Below, piece by piece: positions 1 through 9,075 of a stretch of DNA of 64,000 nt (positions are counted from its first letter, which is position 1; each line of letters begins with the position of its first letter). A program made the translations under genes and the position numbers. The notes under the pieces are model-generated. The model was not told the DNA's origin. It worked only from the letters and a program-made list of their open reading frames with translations, and made no database searches. The stretch comes from GH45 sp046704385 (GTDB taxonomy: Bacteria > Bacteroidota > Bacteroidia > Bacteroidales > SZUA-534), in assembly GCA_046704385.1 (NCBI GenBank), contig JBJKSB010000071.1:1-64000 (forward strand), in the 5' to 3' direction.

Positions 1-2
1 GG

Positions 3-86
3 ATACCATACAGTCAGGAATATATAAATCTTGACCCTAGAGAATTAGAAAATTTTAATAGCTCCACTGAAAAAGTGGCTTAAAAA
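3..86 (+). CDS. possible C-terminal tail of a gene entering from the left edge
   Basis: Frame 3 stays open from the window edge to a TAA at 84-86, giving about 27 residues rich in charged and polar residues (ends STEKVA). It is followed by a small hairpin (CCACT at 64-68 pairing with AGTGG at 74-78) and a T-poor tail. The family cannot be recognised from so short a piece; it may equally be a chance open frame. Confidence 0.25.
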
Positions 87-110
87 CTTGTAATTTATTA
101 GAGTATATGA

Positions 111-172
111 CTTATTTATAAACCAGCAACTTAGTCATCCGATGAGTCTAATATTACTTAATGAACCTTATA
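111..172 (+). repeat. left copy of a long inverted repeat
   Basis: Positions 111-152 are the exact reverse complement of 12461-12502 (42 of 42 bases). Similarity continues with a few mismatches to about 172 (partner about 12440): the stretch containing ACTTAATGAACC also matches. The rest of the 1-371 gap holds a small CGACGA/TCGTCG hairpin (179-184 with 196-201) and a CTGTGT-type direct repeat near 330-356; I see no other gene there. Confidence 0.85.
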
Positions 173-371
173 CTAGTCCGACGAAGGAGGTCAGGTCGTC
201 GTTATAAAGCGAAAATTATAAACCTCTAAGACACCATGAAACACTAAATAATAACCTTTTACAAATTAGCGATCGCCTGTCGGTAAAAACTTTATAAGAG
301 ATTAATTTAAAATAAGGATACTTAAAAAATCTGTGTCTATCTGTGTAACCTGTGGCTAATAAATCACACAA

Positions 372-3300
372 TCACCTTATAAATTTAATTTCTACTCTCC
401 GGTTAGCTTTTCTTCCTTGTTCAGTGTCATTCGATGCTACCGGTTTATCTTCGCCAAAAAACTTTATTTTAATACGATCGGGGGAAATATTTTCTTTAAC
501 CAGGTATTCCTTAACGGCCCTGGCCCTTAATTCCGATAATATAATATTGTCTTTTGATTGACCAATATTATCGGTATGGCCATGAATTTCAATCTTTAAA
601 TCAGGATTGTCGATTAACAGTTTAACCAGACGTTTCATTTCCGGTTTCGAAATATCGAGAATTTCAGCTTTACCGAATTCAAAAAAGATATTGTTTAATC
701 TTACTACTGAATTTAATTCAATCGGAGTAAGTTCGATGGTAGCCCAAATGGTGTCATTTTGCTGTGGCTCCTGCAAATCGATATTAACACTCGATGAAAA
801 ATAGCCCTTTAAATCTGCAGTTATACTATAATTCAAACCAGCGACCAGTTTTACTGCAAAATTTCCATTTTTGTCTGATTCCCCTTTATAAACCGTCCGG
901 CCGGAGGTCAAACTGGTGATTGTCAAATTTGTTTTCAACTCTTTTCGGGTTAGGGCATGAATGGTTTTGCCGGCAATAATGACTTGTTTTTTAGCCAGAC
1001 CGGTACCAAATAATTCCATTCCCTGAATCTCGGAATGGTCCGCTTGTTCTAAAGTAATGGAACAGCTTTGCCGGCCTCCCTCTGACGGATTAAAAGAAAA
1101 TTTGACCCAAAGTGTGTCATTAGCTTTTAACAAATATGGAAATTCATGACTGAGTAGTTTGAAATTATTTTGAATAACCGGATTTAATTTAAGTGTTTTA
1201 ATATGGATGGGTTCTGTACCGGTATTTTTAAGTAAAGGAATAAGCGTGTCGGCTTTCCTGTATACCTCAATCTCCGGGAATTTTGTAACCGGAGTAATTA
1301 TTTTATATGATTGGTTAATTCCTTCACCTGTTAAAACGCACTTATATCTTCGGTTTGCCGAATAAATGGTCAAAGCATCGTTGAATTTTCCTGTACTTTC
1401 CGGCTTAAATTGTAATTCAATACCATTTTTTGTTTGTGGCAACAGCGTATCATGGACAGTTTTTGAAACCAGCCTGAAACAGGAGTTTTTATTCTCAATC
1501 GCCACAGAATCAATAATAATTCGGTGCCTGCTGTTGTTATTGATTGTTGCCGGAAAATATTTTTCGAACGATTGATTTATATAATGTTTACCAAAATCGA
1601 TTTTATCGGCAATAGTAGGGTGTTCAATTTTGATGGGGAAGAAGGGTGTGGTATCCGAATCAAAATGGTTTTTAACAACCCAAACCACAACGGCTTTTGG
1701 TGTAGTAAGCAATAGTGATTTTTCGTTAGGCGCAATATCAATCATTTTAATTAATTGCTGATCGGCAAAAACCGAGAAAGGTTCATTATTGTTGTCCAGA
1801 TCAATAATGGTGAGTGAGTCGTTTTGTGTAAAAAGGATTTTATTTGAATTAGGATAAAAAGCAGCTTGTTGTGGATTTTTGTAAACCTTGTCCAGAACTT
1901 TTTTATGTGAGGTCAAATCAATAATGGTGAGGCGGTCGCCGTTAATTTTTGCCATGTAATTACCATTTTCTGATAAAGTATAATCATCAGGATTTTTAAA
2001 ACGATAAACCAAAGCCCCTGTTTCCAGGTCATTAATTTTAATGGATTTATTATTGGAGGTTAGCAAATAGGCTCCTGAATTTGAAAACTGCAAAAATTGC
2101 TGCGAAGGGTAATCAGCTATTTTGCTTTTAGTCAATAAATTATAAAGTTCGGTACCATTGTCGGTCTCTATCACCATAAATTCCCTGTTATTGTGCAGAA
2201 TTACTTTTCGATAGTCATCGGTTAATTTTATAGTAAACCGTTTTTTGTAAGGTTGAAGGGTATAAACATCCAGCCGATTGTTTTCGCGCATTATGGCGAA
2301 ATTACTTTTTGGTGAGGATGTTGCCTGGAATGAATTTCCATTTTTTGTACTGCTCTTATATTGTGTCAGCTGCGCGTAATTCTTGAGCGTAACATAAATT
2401 TCTTTATTATTAATATGTGTAAATGATGTCATCACATCGTAATCGGCCATTGGCAGCGAAACTATCATTAACCCGTTACGGTTGGTAAGTACATTGAATT
2501 TATTATCATTAAATGTAACCAGGCGGTTATAGCCCGGGAAAAATGCTACATCGCCGGGATGTTCTTTTTCAAAAACATGATTTAGTTCGCCCGTTTGGCT
2601 ATTCCAGTTTTTAAGTTTGCCTGACTCTGATTGTGTAATGATTTCGGTGCCGTCATCATTAAAAAAAGCATTTTTAAATTCACTTCCATCCATTATTAAC
2701 AAATTGCCTGAAAATAAATTAGCCAGAGTAATACTGTTGGTTATCTGCCCTTTAATTCTGATGGATCCTTCAATAGCCGGAGCTATCCAGTTTTTAAGAT
2801 AATTCTGGCCACCTCCAATTGCTATCCATTTGTTTTGTCCCTTTTTCTGATAATAAAAATCGACATTGGTGGTTTTGTCAATTCCTTCCCAAACAATCGG
2901 CAGATCATCGCCATAATAGTAACTGCTTTTTTCATCAGGGCTTGTAATAACAAGCTTTTTAGTTCCACCCGATGAAGCATCGATTTTAATATCGGGGCAA
3001 TCCTTAACTTTTACCAGGTAACCGGCAGTTGCAAAAATGGTATCCTTTGGCCTGTAGGTAAATTCAATCATCTGAACCTTACCGGCATCCGAAATCATTG
3101 GATCGGTTGGATTCTGAATTCCAAAAAGCTTTTGATTCGTATTGGTAATGGATGTAATGTCCACATCTGTATAATTTCCTTTAAACCAAACCGGTTTATA
3201 CTGGCTGGTTCCTGGTACACCGGCATCAAAATTCAGAGAAGTGGGTGTTGCTTCAATATGTCCGATCTTTGCATCAGGAATTATGAAATTAATGGTTTGA

Positions 3301-4139
3301 ACCTGGTCATTAAACCTGATTTGAACATTTTTTTTCGGTTGACAACTGTAAAGCGACTTCCACTTAATTGTTCCAATAGTATTTACCTGAACAGCTTTAT
3401 ATATTTTTTCAAATGCTTTCTCAATTTCATTGTCATGATTTAAATCACTGTAAAAATTACCCCCGGTTTCCCGCGTAATGGTTTTAAGTTCATCGCTAAT
3501 AGGCAAACCAATTGTAATGCAGTTAATGATGGTACTGTCGCTATTTGCCCGCGACGATACCTGGGATTGAAGAACATCGCTTAATCCATCAGTTATAAAA
3601 ATGATTACCTTTTTATAGCTTCCCATTTCTGCAATATCAACGGCACCTGAAAGCGGAGTAAGAAAAGCATTATTGAAACTTGTGCCCCCGCCGAGGTAAA
3701 GGTTTTCGATGCACTTATCCAAAATATATTGATTATGTGTAAAGTCGCAATTTAAATTTATATGGTCGCTAAACGATGCAATAGCTACTTCGGTAGCTTC
3801 AAGCGGCAGGTTTCTAATAAAATGTAAGCAAGTTTTTTTTAGCATTTCAATCCGCCTGCCGTACATTGACGACGAAACATCGAGTACCAGTAAAATTGAC
3901 GAAGGCAATACGGACGATTTTGGGGCTTTAAATTCAGTTGGTAAAATATTTTGTCCGTTTTCGGTAATGGTGACTTTAGGAATGGAATCAACGAGATAAT
4001 TAGCATCATAGCTTAGCACATTTGCTTCAATATTGGGAAAATTAGATGTATTAACATCCACTAACTGAAAAGTTTGCGCAATGTTTATACCTGTAAACAA
4101 AATCCCCAGGATACTTGCCAATAGTAGTTTTTTTTTCAA
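372..4139 (-). CDS. VWA-domain / beta-propeller / OmpA-like envelope protein
   Basis: A 1255-residue exported protein. Residues 1-21 form a signal peptide (KKK then a hydrophobic core). A von Willebrand A domain follows with a complete MIDAS motif DVSSS (D87, S89, S91). The middle (about 450-850) looks like WD40/propeller-type repeats, then Ig-like/ASPM-type repeats (about 860-1060), a carboxypeptidase-regulatory-like domain (about 1065-1130), and an OmpA domain at the C-terminus with the peptidoglycan-binding signature (HGHTDN, then SELRARAV and a final RRVEI). Inferred role: peptidoglycan-anchored periplasmic or outer-membrane adhesion/scaffold protein. The start is a TTG (4137-4139): the frame upstream is closed by a stop at 4152-4154 and the signal peptide begins right there; a GGAG lies about 14 bases upstream. 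The gene is monocistronic. Confidence 0.85.
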   Translation of the reverse strand: MKKKLLLASILGILFTGINIAQTFQLVDVNTSNFPNIEANVLSYDANYLVDSIPKVTITENGQNILPTEFKAPKSSVLPSSILLVLDVSSSMYGRRIEMLKKTCLHFIRNLPLEATEVAIASFSDHINLNCDFTHNQYILDKCIENLYLGGGTSFNNAFLTPLSGAVDIAEMGSYKKVIIFITDGLSDVLQSQVSSRANSDSTIINCITIGLPISDELKTITRETGGNFYSDLNHDNEIEKAFEKIYKAVQVNTIGTIKWKSLYSCQPKKNVQIRFNDQVQTINFIIPDAKIGHIEATPTSLNFDAGVPGTSQYKPVWFKGNYTDVDITSITNTNQKLFGIQNPTDPMISDAGKVQMIEFTYRPKDTIFATAGYLVKVKDCPDIKIDASSGGTKKLVITSPDEKSSYYYGDDLPIVWEGIDKTTNVDFYYQKKGQNKWIAIGGGQNYLKNWIAPAIEGSIRIKGQITNSITLANLFSGNLLIMDGSEFKNAFFNDDGTEIITQSESGKLKNWNSQTGELNHVFEKEHPGDVAFFPGYNRLVTFNDNKFNVLTNRNGLMIVSLPMADYDVMTSFTHINNKEIYVTLKNYAQLTQYKSSTKNGNSFQATSSPKSNFAIMRENNRLDVYTLQPYKKRFTIKLTDDYRKVILHNNREFMVIETDNGTELYNLLTKSKIADYPSQQFLQFSNSGAYLLTSNNKSIKINDLETGALVYRFKNPDDYTLSENGNYMAKINGDRLTIIDLTSHKKVLDKVYKNPQQAAFYPNSNKILFTQNDSLTIIDLDNNNEPFSVFADQQLIKMIDIAPNEKSLLLTTPKAVVVWVVKNHFDSDTTPFFPIKIEHPTIADKIDFGKHYINQSFEKYFPATINNNSRHRIIIDSVAIENKNSCFRLVSKTVHDTLLPQTKNGIELQFKPESTGKFNDALTIYSANRRYKCVLTGEGINQSYKIITPVTKFPEIEVYRKADTLIPLLKNTGTEPIHIKTLKLNPVIQNNFKLLSHEFPYLLKANDTLWVKFSFNPSEGGRQSCSITLEQADHSEIQGMELFGTGLAKKQVIIAGKTIHALTRKELKTNLTITSLTSGRTVYKGESDKNGNFAVKLVAGLNYSITADLKGYFSSSVNIDLQEPQQNDTIWATIELTPIELNSVVRLNNIFFEFGKAEILDISKPEMKRLVKLLIDNPDLKIEIHGHTDNIGQSKDNIILSELRARAVKEYLVKENISPDRIKIKFFGEDKPVASNDTEQGRKANRRVEIKFIR

Positions 4140-4463
4140 ATCGCCGTAATTTTACTCCAAAATATAAACATAATAAATGGTATTTTATTGCTTTACTAAA
4201 GTAGTTGGTTATTTGAACCCTGCAATAATTATTTTGCAGGTTGCAGTTTGCTTTTAAATAGTAGTTGTCTATATTTTTTACTGTTTTTTTGCTTAACAAA
4301 AGAACAAAAAGTTAAGCGAAATTACAGAAGCAGGTTTTTATGTCACGAGGCATGATTTTTTGACTTTAGAAGTGATAGATATCACCTTAGCATAATTTTA
4401 ATTTGGCAGATTATTTCATAAATTTATATATCGCAACAGTCATAAATAATTAATTATAAAACT

Positions 4464-5156
4464 ATGAGGCCATTAATTTATGCAATCGGATTCCTGGTTT
4501 TGTCAAATGTTGCTATAGCACAGGAAGATCAACCCCAAAAGAAATGGAAAATAGAAGGCGGATTAGGGCTTAATGTCTCTGTCTCTGGGCGACAAATGGC
4601 AAGTCTAATGAAGGAGTACAATTTCGATATTCCTTCAGGTAATTGGTTCTGGGGAGGTACTTCGGAACATCCTCATTACAGCAAACCGGGTTGTACATTA
4701 AATGTAACTTATTATCACAGTTTTAAACAACGAAGTCAACTTGGAATTCGTTTAAATTACGCCTGGTTAACAACAGTTTACGGTAATTCCAACGATGCAG
4801 GATATTTATTTGTCAGATTCTCAAATTTTTCGCTGGTTCCAGTATATTCATTCAAACTAAACAAAAATTGGGAATTCGAGGCTGGACCAACTCTGCTGAT
4901 TAATTCAGGTAATAAAACCAGCCATAGTGGTACTGGTACTGATAAATATACTAAGCTGACTTATGGCTTGCTTGCGGGATTTCGCTTTAAAATTTGGGAT
5001 AGTTCGAAAACTTATGGTAAGATTGGTTCTTACTGTCTGGTTATGCCCGGGAATAAAATGGGACCCTATACTGCTTTGGGAACTGAATATATACCAGAAA
5101 GTAAAATAGACTTTAGTAATTTGAATATCTGCTTTAGTGTGGGATTAAAGTTATAG
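4464..5156 (+). CDS. outer-membrane beta-barrel family protein
   Basis: 230 residues with a signal peptide (cleavage likely after IAIA-Q, residue 19-20). The mature part has the alternating hydrophobic/aromatic strands of a small outer-membrane beta-barrel (for example WEFEAGPTLLI, and a C-terminal strand ending FSVGLKL with a near-terminal aromatic/hydrophobic residue). No enzymatic motif is visible. It stands alone, 324 bases from the divergent VWA/OmpA gene and 312 bases before the permease gene. Function unknown; the porin-like/OmpW-like label is structural only. Confidence 0.7.
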   Translation: MRPLIYAIGFLVLSNVAIAQEDQPQKKWKIEGGLGLNVSVSGRQMASLMKEYNFDIPSGNWFWGGTSEHPHYSKPGCTLNVTYYHSFKQRSQLGIRLNYAWLTTVYGNSNDAGYLFVRFSNFSLVPVYSFKLNKNWEFEAGPTLLINSGNKTSHSGTGTDKYTKLTYGLLAGFRFKIWDSSKTYGKIGSYCLVMPGNKMGPYTALGTEYIPESKIDFSNLNICFSVGLKL

Positions 5157-5468
5157 TATCATACTACCAATGACAGAATTATGCAACATGCACCATATAT
5201 CGCGTTGCCAGCGCACGAGTTAAGTTGTAGATGGTATTTAAAATTGAATAAATTAAGATTAAATACAAGACGTGACTGTTTGGTTTTTTGACACATGATG
5301 TAAATTAATTTTACAATATTTTTATTTGACAAACAGAAAGGTATTGATAATGTTAAAGTTATAAAATTGGTATTTTTTTTGGTGGCTTACTGAAATCAAC
5401 CAAAATCTAGGTACAATTAGTTTGAAACTTTTTGAAAAATTACAATCTCATAATAAACTATAAACGAG
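5157..5468. other. 312-base gap, no gene seen
   Basis: AT-rich sequence between the barrel protein and the permease. A TTGACA (5326-5331) with TAATGT about 16 bases downstream resembles a housekeeping promoter but does not fit the Bacteroidota TTTG/TAnnTTTG pattern well. No terminator or conserved frame was found. Confidence 0.4.
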
Positions 5469-7805
5469 ATGATTAAACAATACTTTATTAGAGAATTACG
5501 TAGCTTGCTTAAGACTAAATACATTTCAGTACTAAAAATAACCGGGCTTATTATTGGTCTTTGGGTTTTTATGGCTGCAGGTTATTATATATTACATGAA
5601 ACGAGCTTCGACTATTTTCAGGATTCTGCTGAGAATAAATTCAGTATGGATGGCTATTACCCATTTGGTGAAATATTTTTTCAAACACCATTGCCGTATG
5701 TTCTGTGTGAATCCTTGTCTGAACGTTATCCTGAAGTTATTAAAAACACCAGTTTCCGTGGTGAGACTGCTGCCATTTATCTGAAAAAAGATGACATTCT
5801 TATAAAATCGAAATATTCCGAAATAGGATTTGTTGAGAAAAGCTTTTTTGATTTCTTCAAATTCCATTTTATCGCCGGAAATGCTGAAGAAAGCTTCAAT
5901 GCTGCTAATCCGTTGATTATATCGGAAGATGTTGCCCGTAAAAATTTTGGTGGTGTCGATGTTATTGGTACCCCGGTTTCAGTGGTAGTGGATGATCAAG
6001 AGTTTAACTTCACAATTACGGGTATTATTAAAGAACCGGCAAGTAATTCAAACGTTAATTTCCGTTGGATAGGAAGTCTTTCAAACTTAATGCAGGCCCA
6101 GGGAAAAAATAATTACAAATCGGACTGGAATTACCTATGCAAAAACTTTGTTGAACTGGTACCAGGTACTGATCGATCTGAATTTGCTGCCAAACTTTCG
6201 AATGAATATTTCAGATTAGGTAAATTAGAACAAACCCCAAAAGTTTTAATGACGGGGCTTTGTCAGTTGCATTTTAACAAACACTTGCGAATACTTACCA
6301 CATTGGGGATATTAATACTTTTAATCTCGATAATCAACTTTGTGCTGTTATCAACTTTTGAAAAAACTCAACAAATGCTTTATTGGGGAATCGAGAGAGT
6401 TTCCGGTGCAAAAAAAATCCATTTATGGTTAAAAAACTCAACCTCGGCTATAATTTACTCCATTTTAGCTTTTGTGCTTACACTCTTATTGTTTAAACTT
6501 ACGTTACCTTACTTTCCCGACTTTGTTGGAAGCGATGTGGCTTTTAATGCCATTCTTGATACAAAAAAGATTATTATCGGGGTATTACTATGTTTATTAT
6601 CAGTTATTTTGCTGTCATCATTAATCAATCAATGGATTACTGGTGATTTAAAGCCCATTGACATTCTTCAAAAAAAACTTAGCAAAGGAAAAACAGGCAA
6701 AATACTTTTTAACTCGTTGCTAACCTTTCAATTGGTGGCATTTATTGCTTTAATATCGGCATCATTACTCATCCATAAGCAACTCTCATTTATGCAGGAA
6801 AGCGATATGGGATTCAATAAAGAATCGCTGATTTCCATGAATATCTCACCTAAGGATGTTCATTCTTACAAAATATTCAAAGACGAACTTCTAAAAAATT
6901 CAAATATTATAAATATTGGTAGTGCCAATTCTATTCCATTACCTGGACTTCGTAGTATTTATGGTGAAGTTATTACAGATAGCATGGGAAATCAACATTT
7001 TAAACAGACTGAATATATTTATGTTGATAGTGATTATTTCAAAACTTTAGAAATATCATTTGCTCAGGGTAACAATTTTAAAGAGGATGCTTTAAACCAA
7101 TGCATAGTTAATGAAAAACTTATTAAAGATAGGGGACTGAATGATCCTATAAACGAATCAATTGAATTTGGCGGAAATAAATACAGAATTTGCGGAGTGG
7201 TTAAGGATTATCACAGCAATTCAATGCAGATGAGGATAATGCCATTTGTTGCCCACTACAATCCCGATAAAATAACAAAAGTGCTTGTCCGGTTTTCTGG
7301 TAATCCTTCGGAAACAGTTAACCTAATGAAAAAGGCGACCAAAAAATATCTTCCTTATACTGTTTTTGAATTTGAATTTTTTGATCAACACATAAAGGCA
7401 GCTTATCAATCTGAAATCAGGTTTAGTAATATCATAAATTTGCTTACCATGCTTTCAATATTAATAGCTGTTTTGGGCTTACTTGGAGTTTCCTATTTTT
7501 CCTCACAGTTAAGAATTAAAGAAATCGGAATTCGAAAAGTAAACGGGGCCAAAATATCAGAAGTTTTGATTATGCTCAACGCAGACTTCGTTAAATGGGT
7601 GGGAATAGGCTTTATTATTGCGACTCCTGTTGCATTTTATGCTATGAATAAATGGTTGGAAAACTTTGTTTATAAAACCAGCATAAGTTTGTGGATTTTT
7701 GTTTTATCCGGATTTTTAGCTTTGGTAATTGCTTTGCTGACAGTTAGTTTACAAAGCTGGAAATCAGCCACGAGAAATCCGGTAGAGGCTTTGCGGTATG
7801 AATAA
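5469..7805 (+). CDS. ABC transporter permease, MacB/FtsX type
   Basis: 778 residues with the architecture of Bacteroidota double-FtsX permeases: TM helix near residues 20-42, a large extracytoplasmic MacB_PCD-like domain (about 45-270), three TM helices (about 275-400), a second TM plus periplasmic domain (about 415-640), then three closing helices (about 655-770). The signature IKEIGIRKVNGA before the penultimate TM block and the ending NPVEALRYE are typical of the family. These permeases move antimicrobial peptides, lipoproteins or signals using a separate ATPase; no ATPase or membrane-fusion protein gene lies beside it, so the partner must be encoded elsewhere. The start ATG at 5469 gives an immediate MIKQYF amphipathic N-terminus usual for this family. 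Confidence 0.85.
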   Translation: MIKQYFIRELRSLLKTKYISVLKITGLIIGLWVFMAAGYYILHETSFDYFQDSAENKFSMDGYYPFGEIFFQTPLPYVLCESLSERYPEVIKNTSFRGETAAIYLKKDDILIKSKYSEIGFVEKSFFDFFKFHFIAGNAEESFNAANPLIISEDVARKNFGGVDVIGTPVSVVVDDQEFNFTITGIIKEPASNSNVNFRWIGSLSNLMQAQGKNNYKSDWNYLCKNFVELVPGTDRSEFAAKLSNEYFRLGKLEQTPKVLMTGLCQLHFNKHLRILTTLGILILLISIINFVLLSTFEKTQQMLYWGIERVSGAKKIHLWLKNSTSAIIYSILAFVLTLLLFKLTLPYFPDFVGSDVAFNAILDTKKIIIGVLLCLLSVILLSSLINQWITGDLKPIDILQKKLSKGKTGKILFNSLLTFQLVAFIALISASLLIHKQLSFMQESDMGFNKESLISMNISPKDVHSYKIFKDELLKNSNIINIGSANSIPLPGLRSIYGEVITDSMGNQHFKQTEYIYVDSDYFKTLEISFAQGNNFKEDALNQCIVNEKLIKDRGLNDPINESIEFGGNKYRICGVVKDYHSNSMQMRIMPFVAHYNPDKITKVLVRFSGNPSETVNLMKKATKKYLPYTVFEFEFFDQHIKAAYQSEIRFSNIINLLTMLSILIAVLGLLGVSYFSSQLRIKEIGIRKVNGAKISEVLIMLNADFVKWVGIGFIIATPVAFYAMNKWLENFVYKTSISLWIFVLSGFLALVIALLTVSLQSWKSATRNPVEALRYE

Positions 7806-7885
7806 TACGTACTGTCGAACAAATCTGAAGTATTTGAAAAGGTTGCCGATAAGGTTTGCGAGATTATAAAGAATTAAAGGCCTTC

Positions 7886-8800
7886 TCAAAACACCGAATA
7901 TCCCAGTTTTGTAGTTAGAATTTCCAACGCTTTCATGCCTTTCAGGGAATTACCTTTTTCATTTAATCCCGGACTCCAGACTACTACACTGAACTGTTTG
8001 GGTAAAATAGCTGCTATTCCTCCGCCCACGCCACTTTTACCGGGTAAACCAACTTTAAATGCGAATTCACCTGCTTCATCGTAAAAACCACAGGTTTGCA
8101 TAATGGCGTTAATCCGTTTGGTCTGGCTCATGGTTAGTAACTGCTCGTTGGTATAAATATTTTTACCATGACTGGCAAACAACAGAAAGGCTCTGGCCAA
8201 TTCGCTGCATGTCATTTCGATGGAACATTGATAACAATAGGTCTCAATCAGGTCATCTACCTTGCTGGTAATATTGTTGTACGATTTCATGAAGTGGGCT
8301 AAAGCCTTATTTCGGCTACTGTTTTTTAGTTCTGATTCAGCAACTTCATCACTATAATAGATATTACCTCGGTTAGTTAACTTAACCAGGAAATCCCGAA
8401 GTGAATCGACCGGATCATGATGCAATTGTCGTAAAATATCGGTGACAACCAATGCGCCTGAATTAATAAGTGGATTACGGGGGACACCATTTTCTGTTTC
8501 AAGCCTTATCAGTGAATTAAACGGGTTACCAGAAGGTTCAACATCCACACGTTGCCATAATTGTTCCTTTATATCAGGGTAAACCATGGCTAGCGTAAAA
8601 ACCTTAGAAATACTTTGGATTGAAAATTTCTCATCCGCATCGCCAACTTTATAAGCATTACCATCAGTAGTGATAAGGCAGATTCCGAATTTATTTATAT
8701 CAATATTTGCCAGTTCCGGAATATAGGAAGCCACTGTTCCTGTTAAATTCATTTCCTGGACTTCGTTATATACTTCCTCTAAAATCTCCTGGTAATTCAT
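7886..8800 (-). CDS. glsA: glutaminase A
   Basis: 304 residues, the normal length of bacterial glutaminase (L-glutamine to L-glutamate plus ammonia). It is a serine-dependent beta-lactamase-fold enzyme: the catalytic S-x-x-K is visible as S63-I-S-K66 in FSIQSISKVF, followed by NPLINSGALV (substrate-binding Asn and the SGA turn) and a C-terminal KSGVGGGI motif. No signal peptide, so cytoplasmic. Convergent with the permease gene (80 bases between stops) and transcribed alone. Confidence 0.95.
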   Translation of the reverse strand: MNYQEILEEVYNEVQEMNLTGTVASYIPELANIDINKFGICLITTDGNAYKVGDADEKFSIQSISKVFTLAMVYPDIKEQLWQRVDVEPSGNPFNSLIRLETENGVPRNPLINSGALVVTDILRQLHHDPVDSLRDFLVKLTNRGNIYYSDEVAESELKNSSRNKALAHFMKSYNNITSKVDDLIETYCYQCSIEMTCSELARAFLLFASHGKNIYTNEQLLTMSQTKRINAIMQTCGFYDEAGEFAFKVGLPGKSGVGGGIAAILPKQFSVVVWSPGLNEKGNSLKGMKALEILTTKLGYSVF

Positions 8801-9075
8801 GCTATAGTGATATATATTTGATCTGATGCTTTTGTTATCTATTTGGACTCCGGTAATTTTAAATCATTTGTTTTTATAGAAAATTGGAATCGTCCATAGT
8901 ACTGTAATTTCAATTTTCCATCATTTCAGTTTTCCATTTTTAACTTCACTAAATTAATCCGATAAATAAATTTACCTTACCCAATGGTTAGCAGATGCGA
9001 AAGTAAGGTTTTAAATTATTGAGAGATAGGAATTTTTGTATGTTTAGGAATAGTGTATCAGTTGAATGGATTTTA

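Noticed and set aside
264..280. GCGATCGC palindrome as a HIP1-like element
   Set aside because: Only one copy noticed, so no evidence for a repeated family.
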